In this document: piece by piece, positions 21,067-28,858 of the stretch
How positions within the stretch are numbered: the stretch's first letter is position 1
Layout of the letters: each line of letters starts with the position of its first letter
Position numbers and translations under genes: made by a program
DNA from: Comamonadaceae bacterium
GTDB taxonomy: Bacteria > Pseudomonadota > Gammaproteobacteria > Burkholderiales > Burkholderiaceae_C
Reading direction: 5' to 3'
NCBI GenBank assembly: GCA_027491035.1
Contig: JAIXWZ010000065.1
Coordinates: forward strand, 1 to 63,332
Length of the DNA stretch: 63,332 nucleotides
The notes under the pieces: generated by a model
Databases searched by the model: none
Told to the model about the DNA's origin: nothing
What the model saw: only the letters and a program-made list of their open reading frames with translations

Positions 21067-21495
21067 TCAGTAGCCGCCGCGGCCACCGCCGCCGCCGCCA
21101 CGACCACCGCCGCCGTAGGGGCTGCGGAAGCCGCCATCACCGCCGCCGCCACCGCCGTAGCCGCCACCGCCCGAGCGGCCACCGCCGCCGCCACCACCGC
21201 CGTAGCCGCCGCCACCACCACCACCAAAGCTGCGCGGTGGGCGTGCTTCCATGGGGCGTGCTTCATTGACCACGACGCTGCGGCCGCCAAGTGACTGACC
21301 ATTCATGCCGTTGATGGCCGCTTGTGCTTCTGCATCGCTGCCCATTTCGACAAAACCGAAACCTTTGGAACGGCCGGTGTCGCGCTCCATCATCACTTTG
21401 GCGCTGGTCACGCTGCCAAATTGCGAAAAGCTCTGTTGCAGATCTTCATCGCGAACCGAATACGGCAGGTTGCCGACGTAAAGTTTGTTGCCCAT
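21067..21495 (-). CDS. Glycine-rich RNA-binding protein (single RRM)
   Basis: The 142-aa product has one RRM (residues 1-80) with RNP2 LYVGNL near the start and RNP1 KGFGFVEM near residue 43. A tail of Gly with interspersed Tyr, Arg, Ser and Phe (about 90-142) follows, ending GGRGGY. Such proteins are cold- or stress-linked RNA chaperones in cyanobacteria and proteobacteria; role here is inferred. TTGAGGAGTC lies 6-13 bp before ATG 21495. The tail is encoded by GGC/GGT runs prone to slippage, so length may vary between strains. Confidence 0.92.
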   Translation of the reverse strand: MGNKLYVGNLPYSVRDEDLQQSFSQFGSVTSAKVMMERDTGRSKGFGFVEMGSDAEAQAAINGMNGQSLGGRSVVVNEARPMEARPPRSFGGGGGGGYGGGGGGGGRSGGGGYGGGGGGDGGFRSPYGGGGRGGGGGGRGGY

Positions 21496-21681
21496 TGCGG
21501 GACTCCTCAAGAACACAATAAAAAAGCGATGGAGTCCCGAAAGCACAGCGCGCGAAACTGACCGATCACCCAAAATGCAGGGGCAAAAATAGCCCATGCC
21601 TTTTCATTATGCGCGAGGCGACAAAAAAAGGGTATTAAAAAGTAACTGGGGCTAACCCCGGGTTTTGCAGTTTGTGGCGAG

Positions 21682-21718
21682 AAAACACCGTCTTGCGGGG
21701 TTTATCCCGGTGTTTTTT
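21682..21718 (+). terminator. Hairpin with T-run upstream of the metX leader
   Basis: AAAACACC (21682-21689 region) pairs with GGTGTTTT, with an inner GGG/CCC stack (GCGGGG and TCCC), and six T follow. It looks like an intrinsic terminator on the plus strand, yet no gene ends just upstream. A second small stem GGGGCTAACCCC lies at about 21649-21660. It may end a short unannotated transcript or block read-through into metX. Confidence 0.6.
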
Positions 21719-21835
21719 GGCCTTAGGCCGACTTCCCGCAGGGGCAATGGGCGGATGGCGCCGAAGGCCCAGTTGGCCTGAGTCAGCCGGGGTGAGCGCG
21801 CGCTCATTGGAAACCTTGCTTGCATCAGGACACTT

Positions 21836-21865
21836 TTGGGCGCGCTACAAGTGGGCCGCTATACT
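21836..21865 (+). promoter_or_regulatory. Candidate sigma-70 promoter of metX
   Basis: TTGGGC (21836-21841) and TATACT (21860-21865) are separated by 18 bp. Start of transcription would fall near 21872, directly before the putative riboswitch. The -10 matches the consensus in five of six positions; the -35 is weaker. Confidence 0.5.
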
Positions 21866-21873
21866 TCGGTCTC

Positions 21874-21920
21874 AGCGCCGATTTGCTCAGCTTGCGGGCG
21901 CTCAAGAAATTCAGCTAAAG
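21874..21920 (+). promoter_or_regulatory. Probable SAM-II (SAM-alpha) riboswitch aptamer
   Basis: P1 forms from AGCGCC (21874-21879) and GGCGCT (21897-21902), perfect over 6 bp. The 5' strand is followed at once by GATTT (21880-21884), and the P1 3' strand is preceded by CTTGCG. The tail ends in GCTAAAG (21914-21920). P1, GAUUU, UUGC, P1', A-rich linker and GCUAAA is the order of conserved elements in the SAM-II pseudoknot class. The second stem can pair AGCT (21889-21892) with AGCT (21913-21916). It lies in the leader of a methionine gene, with a terminator 13 bp downstream, so S-adenosylmethionine would switch off metX. Confidence 0.75.
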
Positions 21921-21933
21921 ACGACACGCGCGC

Positions 21934-21967
21934 AGCCCGGATCGCCTTAGCGATGCCGGGCTTTTTT
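21934..21967 (+). terminator. Intrinsic terminator/attenuator in the metX leader
   Basis: AGCCCGG-ATCGC pairs with GCGAT-GCCGGGCT through a CTTA loop with one bulged G, followed by six T (21962-21967). It lies between the putative SAM-II aptamer and the metX ribosome site. CGGGC (21895-21899) could pair with GCCCG (21935-21939) as a short antiterminator that excludes P1 of the aptamer. Confidence 0.85.
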
Positions 21968-21982
21968 GTTCCAGAGGTTGAT

Positions 21983-23125
21983 TTGACGCTGGTTGCCACG
22001 CCACAACTGATGCATTTTCAGGAGCCGCTGCGCTTGAGCAGCGGCGCGAGCTTGCGCGAGTACGACCTGTGCTTTGAAACCTATGGGCGCTTGAATGCCC
22101 AGCGCTCCAATGCGGTGCTGGTGTGCCACGCGCTCAACGCGTCGCACCACGTGGCCGGGGTCTACCTCGATGAGCAGGGGCAGCCCATGCCCCGCTCGCA
22201 GGGCTGGTGGGACAACATGGTCGGGCCGGGCAAGCCGCTCGATACCAACCGTTTTTTTGTGATCGGCGTCAATAACCTGGGCTCGTGCTTTGGCTCGACC
22301 GGACCGATGCACCGCAATCCGGACACCGGCGAAATCTACGGCGCCGACTTTCCCGTCGTCACCGTTGAAGACTGGGTCCACGCGCAGGCCCGCCTGCTCG
22401 AGCGCCTGGGCATCGAGCAGCTGGCCGCCGTCATGGGCGGAAGCCTGGGCGGCATGCAGGCCCTGAGCTGGACCTTGCAGTACCCTGAGCGCGTGCGCCA
22501 AGCGGTGGTGGTGGCCAGCGCCCCCAACCTGACGGCTGAAAACATTGCCTTCAACGAGGTGGCCCGCCGCGCCATCGTGACCGACCCCGACTTTCATGGC
22601 GGGCATTTCTACCGCCATGGCGTCTTGCCCAAGCGCGGCTTGCGCATCGCGCGCATGATTGGCCACATCACCTACCTCAGCGATGATGTGATGAACGAGA
22701 AGTTTGGCCGCCAGCTGCGCGATGCGGTGCAGGCGGCCGGCTACAAGTATTCGACGCAGGAGGTCGAATTTCAGATCGAGAGCTATTTGCGCCACCAGGG
22801 CGACAAGTTTGCCGAATACTTCGATGCCAACACCTATTTGCTGATCACGCGGGCGCTCGATTACTTTGATCCGGCCGGCGCTTGCGGCGGCGATCTGGCT
22901 CGCGCCTTCGAGGCGGTCAAAGCGCGGTTTTTGCTGGTCAGCTTCACCACCGACTGGCGCTTTTCGCCGGCGCGCAGCCGCGAGCTGCTCAAGGCCATGC
23001 TCGATTGCCGGCTCGATGTCAGTTACGCCGAGATCGACGCCCCCCACGGCCACGATGCGTTCTTGCTCGACGATGCGCGGTACATGTCGGTGGTGCGCAC
23101 CTATTTTGAGCGGATGGCCTCATGA
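21983..23125 (+). CDS. metX: Homoserine O-acyltransferase MetX
   Basis: MetX (380 aa) acylates homoserine, the first committed step of methionine synthesis, with an alpha/beta-hydrolase fold. [11 protein letters not shown] forms the oxyanion region, [10 protein letters not shown] holds the nucleophile Ser, and the C-terminal APHGHDAFL holds the catalytic His. Start: ATG 21953 lies inside the terminator stem, so TTG 21983 with AGAGG 5 bp upstream ([16 protein letters not shown]) is preferred. In beta-proteobacteria the acyl donor is usually succinyl-CoA, not decided here. metW overlaps by ATGA. Confidence 0.95.
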   Translation: MTLVATPQLMHFQEPLRLSSGASLREYDLCFETYGRLNAQRSNAVLVCHALNASHHVAGVYLDEQGQPMPRSQGWWDNMVGPGKPLDTNRFFVIGVNNLGSCFGSTGPMHRNPDTGEIYGADFPVVTVEDWVHAQARLLERLGIEQLAAVMGGSLGGMQALSWTLQYPERVRQAVVVASAPNLTAENIAFNEVARRAIVTDPDFHGGHFYRHGVLPKRGLRIARMIGHITYLSDDVMNEKFGRQLRDAVQAAGYKYSTQEVEFQIESYLRHQGDKFAEYFDANTYLLITRALDYFDPAGACGGDLARAFEAVKARFLLVSFTTDWRFSPARSRELLKAMLDCRLDVSYAEIDAPHGHDAFLLDDARYMSVVRTYFERMAS

Positions 23126-23721
23126 ACCGTGCGTTCTCACCGGCGTCGGCCGATTTGCAAACCCTGGCCAACTTGGTGCCGCCAGGCTCACGCGTGCTCG
23201 ACTTGGGCTGCGGCACGGGCGAATTGCTGGCTCACCTGGTCGGGCAGCGCGGTTGTTCGGGCTATGGCGTTGAATACGACGACGCCAATGTGCAAGCCTG
23301 CCTGGCGCGCGGCATCGACGTGATACAGCTGAACCTCGAAGAGGGCTTGTCCTTGTTTGCCGACAGCGCTTTTGATGTGGTGCTGCAGATCGATACGCTG
23401 CAGAACCTGCGCAACACCGAGGTGATGCTGCGCGAGACGGCGCGCGTGGGCCGTCTGGCCATCGTGGCGTTTCCCAACTTTGCCCACTGGCCCAACCGCT
23501 TGGCGGTGCTGCGCGGGCGCATGCCGGTGACCAAGGTCTTGCCCTACCAGTGGTACGACACACCCAATATCCGGGTCGGCACCTTGCGCGACTTTCGCGC
23601 CCTGGCGCTCAAGAACAGGCTGCGCATCGTCGATGAATTCGGCCTTCAAGACGGCCGGCAGGTGCGCTGGTGGCCCAACGCGCTGGCCAGCCGCGCGGTC
23701 TTCAAGCTCCAACGGGCGTGA
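23122..23721 (+). CDS. metW: Methionine biosynthesis protein MetW
   Basis: MetW (199 aa) is a class I methyltransferase-fold protein encoded with metX and needed for full MetX acyltransferase activity in several proteobacteria. The glycine motif [15 protein letters not shown] (about 25-39) and the conserved [13 protein letters not shown] (about 138-150) mark the family. ATG 23122 overlaps the metX stop (ATGA). Its end overlaps the chromate transporter start (GTGA). Confidence 0.94.
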   Translation: MNRAFSPASADLQTLANLVPPGSRVLDLGCGTGELLAHLVGQRGCSGYGVEYDDANVQACLARGIDVIQLNLEEGLSLFADSAFDVVLQIDTLQNLRNTEVMLRETARVGRLAIVAFPNFAHWPNRLAVLRGRMPVTKVLPYQWYDTPNIRVGTLRDFRALALKNRLRIVDEFGLQDGRQVRWWPNALASRAVFKLQRA

Positions 23722-25085
23722 GCCAGCCGCCGCCTGCCCTTGCCCAGCAGGTGCCGCGGCGCCAGGCCTTTTGGTTCTGGCTGCGTCTGGGCTTTATCAG
23801 CTTTGGCGGGCCGGCCGGGCAGATTGCGATCATGCAGCGTGAGCTGGTCGACGAGCGCCGCTGGATCTCGCAGCAGCGCTTCATGCACGCGCTGTCTTAC
23901 TGCATGCTGCTGCCCGGGCCGGAGGCACAGCAATTGGCCACCTACCTGGGCTGGCTGATGCACCGCACCCTGGGCGGGGTGGTCGCCGGCGTGTTGTTCA
24001 TCTTGCCATCTTTGGTGCTGCTGCTGGTTTTGAGCGGCCTGTACATGCTCTACGGCCAGCATCCCCTGGCCGCCGGCCTGCTCTACGGTCTCAAGCCCGC
24101 GGTGGCGGCTTTGGTGTTGCACGCGCTGTACCGGCTGGGCCGTCGCTGTCTGGAGCCGGTGCACCGTCGCCCCCTGCCCTGGTTGCTGGCCCTTGGCGCT
24201 TTTGTCACCCTCTCGGTGTTCGATGGCCCCTTCCCGGCGGTGGTGCTGCTGGCATTGGCGCTGGGTTGGGCCGCGTCCCGCTGGGCGCCCAATGCGCTGG
24301 GGCATGACGAGCCGCCGCCTCGGGCAGGCGTTTTAGCGCCAGCGGCCCTGATCGACGACCACAGCCCCTCGCCCGCCCACGCCCAGCCCCAGCGCCGCCG
24401 CCTGCTGTGGGTGCTGGCCGCAGGCTTGCTGCTGTGGGCGCTGCCCATGCTGCTCTTGGTCGGCCTGTGGGGTTGGGACGCCACCTTGACCCAGATGGCG
24501 GCCTTTTTCACCCGCGCTGCCTTGCTCACTTTTGGTGGCGCTTATGCGGTGCTGCCCTACGTTGAGCAGGCGGCGGTGGAGCATCATCAGTGGCTGACCA
24601 CCGCCCAGATGATGGACGGCCTGGCGTTGGGCGAAACCACGCCGGGGCCGCTGATCATGGTGGTGGCTTTTGTCGCCTTTGTCGGCGCCTGGGGCCAGCA
24701 GATCCTGGGCCCCGATGCCTTGCTGGCCGGCGCTGTGCTGGCGGCCTGCGTGGCCACCTGGTTCACCTTTTTGCCCTCTTTTGTTTTTATCTTGGCTGGC
24801 GGGCCTTGGGTCGAGGCCAGTCGCGGCCGACCGGTGTATGCCTTGCCCCTGCGGGCGGTCACCTGTGCGGTGATCGGTGTGATCGCCAGCCTGGGCTGGA
24901 CGTTTTTGCAGGCGGTGATCTGGCCTGCGCCGCAGGCCCCTGCTGATGTCCTGGCGCTGGGTTTGGCGCTGCTGGCCTTGTGGCTGCTGGCCGTTCGGCG
25001 CTGGGGCGTGCTGCCGATGCTGGCGCTGTTGGCGCTGCTGGGTGCAGTGGGGGTCAACGGGCCGGCCTTTCTGGCTGGGCTTTGA
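23718..25085 (+). CDS. chrA: Chromate efflux transporter, ChrA family
   Basis: The 455-aa membrane protein has two CHR domains, each with about six helices. The first shows FISFGGPAGQIAIMQRELV and LLPGPEAQQLA; the second shows LTFGGAYAVLPYV and ETTPGPLIM. The long-chain ChrA family exports chromate, though many chromosomal copies have no proven substrate. GTG 23718 overlaps the metW stop by four bases, which decides the start. Cotranscription with metXW would place it under the same SAM-II leader; whether this links to sulfate/chromate uptake is inference. Confidence 0.9.
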   Translation: MSQPPPALAQQVPRRQAFWFWLRLGFISFGGPAGQIAIMQRELVDERRWISQQRFMHALSYCMLLPGPEAQQLATYLGWLMHRTLGGVVAGVLFILPSLVLLLVLSGLYMLYGQHPLAAGLLYGLKPAVAALVLHALYRLGRRCLEPVHRRPLPWLLALGAFVTLSVFDGPFPAVVLLALALGWAASRWAPNALGHDEPPPRAGVLAPAALIDDHSPSPAHAQPQRRRLLWVLAAGLLLWALPMLLLVGLWGWDATLTQMAAFFTRAALLTFGGAYAVLPYVEQAAVEHHQWLTTAQMMDGLALGETTPGPLIMVVAFVAFVGAWGQQILGPDALLAGAVLAACVATWFTFLPSFVFILAGGPWVEASRGRPVYALPLRAVTCAVIGVIASLGWTFLQAVIWPAPQAPADVLALGLALLALWLLAVRRWGVLPMLALLALLGAVGVNGPAFLAGL

Positions 25086-25196
25086 TGTGCTGGCGGTGTG
25101 GGCAAGGGCCGGACGGTGCAAAAATAGCGCGCAGCTCTGGGCTGGGCTGGCCTCGTGCGAGGGGCCAGCCGGTCACCTGTCTGAAAGGATTGCCTC

Positions 25197-26678
25197 ATGA
25201 ACGCACCCTGGCCCGCGGCCACCTTTGATCACGCTCGCGCGATCGAGCAGATCAGCGCCCACTGGGACGACGACATCGTCGGCCAACTCTCGCGCTACAT
25301 CGCCATTCCCGCCAAGTCGCCGATGTTCGATCCGCAGTGGGCCGAACATGGGCATATCGATGCCGTGGTGCGACAGGCGGCCGACTGGGTGCTGGCCCGC
25401 AAGGTGCCGGGCCTGACCCTGGAGATCGTGCGGCTGCCTGGGCGCACCCCGGTGATCTTCTTTGAGGTGGCCGCCACACGCCCCGTGCAAGCGCAGTCGG
25501 TGCAGCGCCAGCCCACGGTGCTGATGTACGGCCACCTGGACAAGCAGCCCGAGTTTGACGGCTGGCGCAGCGATCTGGGCCCCTGGAGCGCGCGCTACGA
25601 AGACGGCAAGCTCTACGGCCGCGGCGGCGCCGATGATGGCTATGCGGTCTACGCCAGCATCGCGGCCCTGGAGGCGCTCAAGAGCCAGTCGGTCCCCCAT
25701 CCGCGCATCGTCGGTCTGATTGAGACCAGCGAAGAGAGCGGCTCGACCGATTTGCCCGCTTATGTGCAGGCCCTCAAGGACCGCCTTGGCGAGGTCGGCT
25801 TGGTGATTTGCCTGGACTCGGGCGCGGGCAACTACGACCAGCTCTGGCTGACCACCAGTTTGCGCGGCAACGTGACCGGCACCCTCAAGGTCGAGGTGCT
25901 CACCGAGGGCGTGCATTCGGGCGATGCCAGTGGCGTGGTGCCCTCGAGTTTTCGCATCATGCGCCAGCTGCTCGACCGGCTCGAAGACAGTGCCACCGGT
26001 CACCTGCTGCCGCCACAATTTCATTGCGAGGTGCCGCCCGAGCGGCTGCAGCAGGCCCGCGTGACGGCGCAGATCCTGGGCGATGAGCTGTTCAAGCGCT
26101 TTCCCTGGGCCCACCACGATTGCGAAGGCTCGACCCGGCTGACCTTGCCGGTCAGCGGCGATCCGCTGCAAGCCCTGTTAGCGCGCACCTGGCGCCCCAC
26201 GCTCAGCGTCACTGGCGCCCAGGGCCTGCCGGCTATCCGCGATGCCGGCAACGTGCTGCGGCCCTACACCGCCTTCAAGCTCTCGCTGCGCTTGCCGCCT
26301 CTGGTGGATGCGGCCTCGGCGGTGCGCTCGCTCAAAACGCTGCTGGAAGACAATGCGCCCTATCAGGCCAAAGTCACGTTTGAGGGCGGCGCTGGCGCCA
26401 CCGGCTGGAATGCGCCGTCCACCGCGCCTTGGTTCGAGCAGGCGCTGCAAGGCGCCTCACAGGCCTTCTTCGGCGCCGGCTGCGCCACCATCGGTCAGGG
26501 CGGCACGATTCCGCTGATGAACATGCTCAGCCAGAGTTTTCCCAAGGCCCAGATGATGGTGTGCGGCGTGCTCGGGCCCAAGAGCAACGCCCACGGACCC
26601 AACGAGTTCTTGCACGTGCCCTATGCCAAAAAGCTCACCGCTTCGGTGGCCCATGTGATGGCCCAGCTGCCCGAGTAA
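25197..26678 (+). CDS. M20 family metallopeptidase (dipeptidase-like)
   Basis: This 493-aa cytoplasmic protein belongs to the di-zinc M20 peptidases that cleave dipeptides and related amides. Metal and catalytic residues are visible as YGHLDKQP, GRGGADDG, ETSEESGS, CLDSG and, near the end, HGPNEF. A dimerisation domain spans about 215-385. AAAGG precedes ATG 25197 by 7 bp. The neighbouring MFS gene is convergent, so no operon context helps with the substrate. Confidence 0.93.
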   Translation: MNAPWPAATFDHARAIEQISAHWDDDIVGQLSRYIAIPAKSPMFDPQWAEHGHIDAVVRQAADWVLARKVPGLTLEIVRLPGRTPVIFFEVAATRPVQAQSVQRQPTVLMYGHLDKQPEFDGWRSDLGPWSARYEDGKLYGRGGADDGYAVYASIAALEALKSQSVPHPRIVGLIETSEESGSTDLPAYVQALKDRLGEVGLVICLDSGAGNYDQLWLTTSLRGNVTGTLKVEVLTEGVHSGDASGVVPSSFRIMRQLLDRLEDSATGHLLPPQFHCEVPPERLQQARVTAQILGDELFKRFPWAHHDCEGSTRLTLPVSGDPLQALLARTWRPTLSVTGAQGLPAIRDAGNVLRPYTAFKLSLRLPPLVDAASAVRSLKTLLEDNAPYQAKVTFEGGAGATGWNAPSTAPWFEQALQGASQAFFGAGCATIGQGGTIPLMNMLSQSFPKAQMMVCGVLGPKSNAHGPNEFLHVPYAKKLTASVAHVMAQLPE

Positions 26679-26725
26679 GCCCGGGTGGCTGCCAGCTGGG
26701 CCTGGCGCTCAGGGTAGATCGGGCT

Positions 26726-27904
26726 TCAGGAGGGCGTGGCTGTTGGCGCAGCGCGCCGCTGCAAGGCCAGCCAGAGCAGGCCCGCGCCCGTGATCGCCAG
26801 CGGCAGCAGCGAGCCCAGGTTGAGCCAGGCCCAGCCTTGCGAGGTGACCAGCACGCCCGAGGCGAAGGACGACACCGCCATGACGGCGAAGACGCAGAAG
26901 TTGAGCGCGCCTTGCGCCTTGTCGCGCTCCTCGGGGCGGTAGGTCGACAGTGACAGCGCGGTGCTGGCGGTGAACAGGAAATTCCAGCCCACGCCCAGCA
27001 GGAACAGCGCGATTTCGAAGTGGTGCAGCTCCACCCCTGACAGCGCCACCAGCACGCACACCACGTTGAGCAGCAGCCCCAGGCCCATCACATTGAGGCT
27101 GCCCAGTCGCTTGATCAGATGGCCGGTGAAAAAGCCTGGCGCGAACATGCCGATCACGTGCCACTGCAGCACCAGGGCGGCATCTGAGAAGGGCAGCCCG
27201 CAGGTCTGCATCGCCAGCGGCGTGGCGGCCATCAGCAGATTCATCACCCCGTAGCCCAAGGCGCCGGCAGCAGCGGCCACGATGAAGGCGGGCTGACGGG
27301 CGATTTGTGCCAGCGGCCGGCCGCCCCCCGCGCTGGTTTTGGCCGGCGGCGGCGGAAAGTGGATGAAGGCCAGCAACGCCATACCCATCAAGGCCACCAG
27401 GGCCAGCGCCAGATAGGCACCGGCAAAGGGCACGGCCGTCATGGACTTGGTGGCCGCTGCCAAGTTGGGGCCGGCGATGGCGCCGATCAGACCGCCGGCC
27501 ATCACCATCGAGACGGCTTTTTCGCGCGCCGACGGCTCGGCCAGTTCGGCCGCCGCGAAACGGTAGAGCTGCGCATTGGCGTTGTAGTAGCCCGCCACCA
27601 CGGTGGCCGTCACCAGCAGCCAAAAGCTGCTGCTGTAGGCAGCCCAGGCGCACAGCAGGGACGACAGGGCGCCCACAGCCAAACCAATTTGAAAGGACAC
27701 CTTGCGGCCGTAGCGTTTTTGGGTGCGCGCCACAATACCGGTGGACAGCGCGCCGCCGACCACATAGCCCATGACCGGCAAGGTGGCCATCCAGCCCAGC
27801 GGCGCCAGACTCAGGCCGACCAGCCCATTGATGGCGATGAAGGTGACGTTGTTGGTGAAGAACAGGCCTTGGCAGGCCACCAGCAACCACAGGTTTGCGT
27901 TCAT
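26726..27904 (-). CDS. MFS transporter
   Basis: The 392-aa protein has about 12 hydrophobic segments and the usual MFS cytoplasmic loop after helix 2, here RTQKRYGRKVSFQIG (R-G-R-K). The loop between the two halves is short (PPPPAKTSAGGGRP). It is closest in look to the YcaD/unspecified sugar or drug MFS permeases and cannot be assigned a substrate. ATG 27904 (MNANLW) is preferred to the upstream ATG 27922. Interspersed palindromic repeats lie directly upstream (27940-28103). Confidence 0.9.
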   Translation of the reverse strand: MNANLWLLVACQGLFFTNNVTFIAINGLVGLSLAPLGWMATLPVMGYVVGGALSTGIVARTQKRYGRKVSFQIGLAVGALSSLLCAWAAYSSSFWLLVTATVVAGYYNANAQLYRFAAAELAEPSAREKAVSMVMAGGLIGAIAGPNLAAATKSMTAVPFAGAYLALALVALMGMALLAFIHFPPPPAKTSAGGGRPLAQIARQPAFIVAAAAGALGYGVMNLLMAATPLAMQTCGLPFSDAALVLQWHVIGMFAPGFFTGHLIKRLGSLNVMGLGLLLNVVCVLVALSGVELHHFEIALFLLGVGWNFLFTASTALSLSTYRPEERDKAQGALNFCVFAVMAVSSFASGVLVTSQGWAWLNLGSLLPLAITGAGLLWLALQRRAAPTATPS

Positions 27905-27939
27905 AAGCCCCCGTTTATACATCCGGCGCCTTCATGCCG

Positions 27940-28103
27940 GGCCGTGGCAATCATCGCAATGACGGGGCGGGAGCGCGATGATCACCCCTCTCGTCATTGC
28001 GAGGCGCGCAGCGCCGTGGCAATCCATGTGCCTTTGCCAAGGCCGCAATGGATTGCTTGCGTCATTGCGAGGAGCGCAGCGACGTGGCAATCATCGCAAT
28101 GAC
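27940..28103. repeat. Cluster of interspersed palindromic repeats (GTCATTGCGAGG...CGTGGCAATC)
   Basis: A half element GCCGTGGCAATCATCGCAATGAC is at 27941-27963. CGTCATTGCGAGG, GCGCAGCGCC and GTGGCAATCC follow at 27992-28025. A complete imperfect palindrome from CGTCATTGCGAGG to ATCGCAATGAC is at 28060-28103. Other copies are at 35829-35862 and 61040-61104. This is a known-looking family of REP-like extragenic elements found in many genomes; all copies here are between genes. Confidence 0.85.
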
Positions 28104-28130
28104 CGGGTGCAGCGGCCGCGTCTGCCGACG

Positions 28131-28856
28131 TCAGTGTGGCTGCAGTGCCAGCGTCAAGGCGGCCAGCGCCGCGGTTTCGGCGCGCAGCACCCGCGGCCCC
28201 AGGCTGACCGGCGCGTAGCCGGCGCGCCGGGCCGCGTCTTCCTCGGCCGGCGACAGGCCACCCTCGGGCCCGCTGAGAAACTGCACAGCAGCGCCCGCCG
28301 GCGCTCGATGCAGCCACTGCGCCAGCGGCTGGGCGTCGTCTGCCAGCGACAACACGCAGCGCAACCGCGCTTCATCGGCGCGGGCCAGCCAGGCCGCAAG
28401 CTCGTCGATCGGGCCCACTTCGGGGATGCGGTTGCCGCCACACTGCTCGCAGGCGGCCCGTGCCACCGCCAGCCAATGCGCGCGCTTTTTGAGGGCCCGC
28501 TCGCCACCCAGGCGCAGCACGCTGCGCGAGGTCTGCAAGGGCCAGATGCCGGCGGCGCCCAGTTCGCTGGCTTTTTCGACCAGCCAGTCCATGCGCTCGT
28601 TGGCGGGCATGCCCAAGGCCAGGTGCACGGGTCGCGCCACATCTGGCCCATCGGCCTCGAAGGCGTGCACGCACACCTGAACCGAGGCGCGGCCCATGCG
28701 CTCGATGCGCGCACCCCACTGCCCGCCCTGGCCGTTGAACAGGTTGATCGCGTCGCCGGGCTGCAGCCGCAGCACCTGGACATGGCGGGCAGCCGCGGCG
28801 GGTAGATCCAGGCTGAGCCCGGCGGCCAGATCCTGATCGATGAAAAACCGGGCCAT
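28131..28856 (-). CDS. rsmE: 16S rRNA (uracil1498-N3)-methyltransferase
   Basis: RsmE (241 aa) methylates U1498 of 16S rRNA. An N-terminal PUA-like domain (about 1-70, RHVQVLRLQPGDAINLFNG) precedes the SPOUT methyltransferase domain. The trefoil-knot motifs are FLSGPEGGLSPAEE and SLGPRVLRAETA. ATG 28856 lies 2 bp after the amgK stop on the same strand, so the two are cotranscribed. Confidence 0.95.
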   Translation of the reverse strand: MARFFIDQDLAAGLSLDLPAAAARHVQVLRLQPGDAINLFNGQGGQWGARIERMGRASVQVCVHAFEADGPDVARPVHLALGMPANERMDWLVEKASELGAAGIWPLQTSRSVLRLGGERALKKRAHWLAVARAACEQCGGNRIPEVGPIDELAAWLARADEARLRCVLSLADDAQPLAQWLHRAPAGAAVQFLSGPEGGLSPAEEDAARRAGYAPVSLGPRVLRAETAALAALTLALQPH

Positions 28857-28858
28857 GC

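Noticed and set aside
21672..21950. 92-aa plus-strand frame in the metX leader
   Set aside because: Covers the promoter and riboswitch region; no homology and poor ribosome site.
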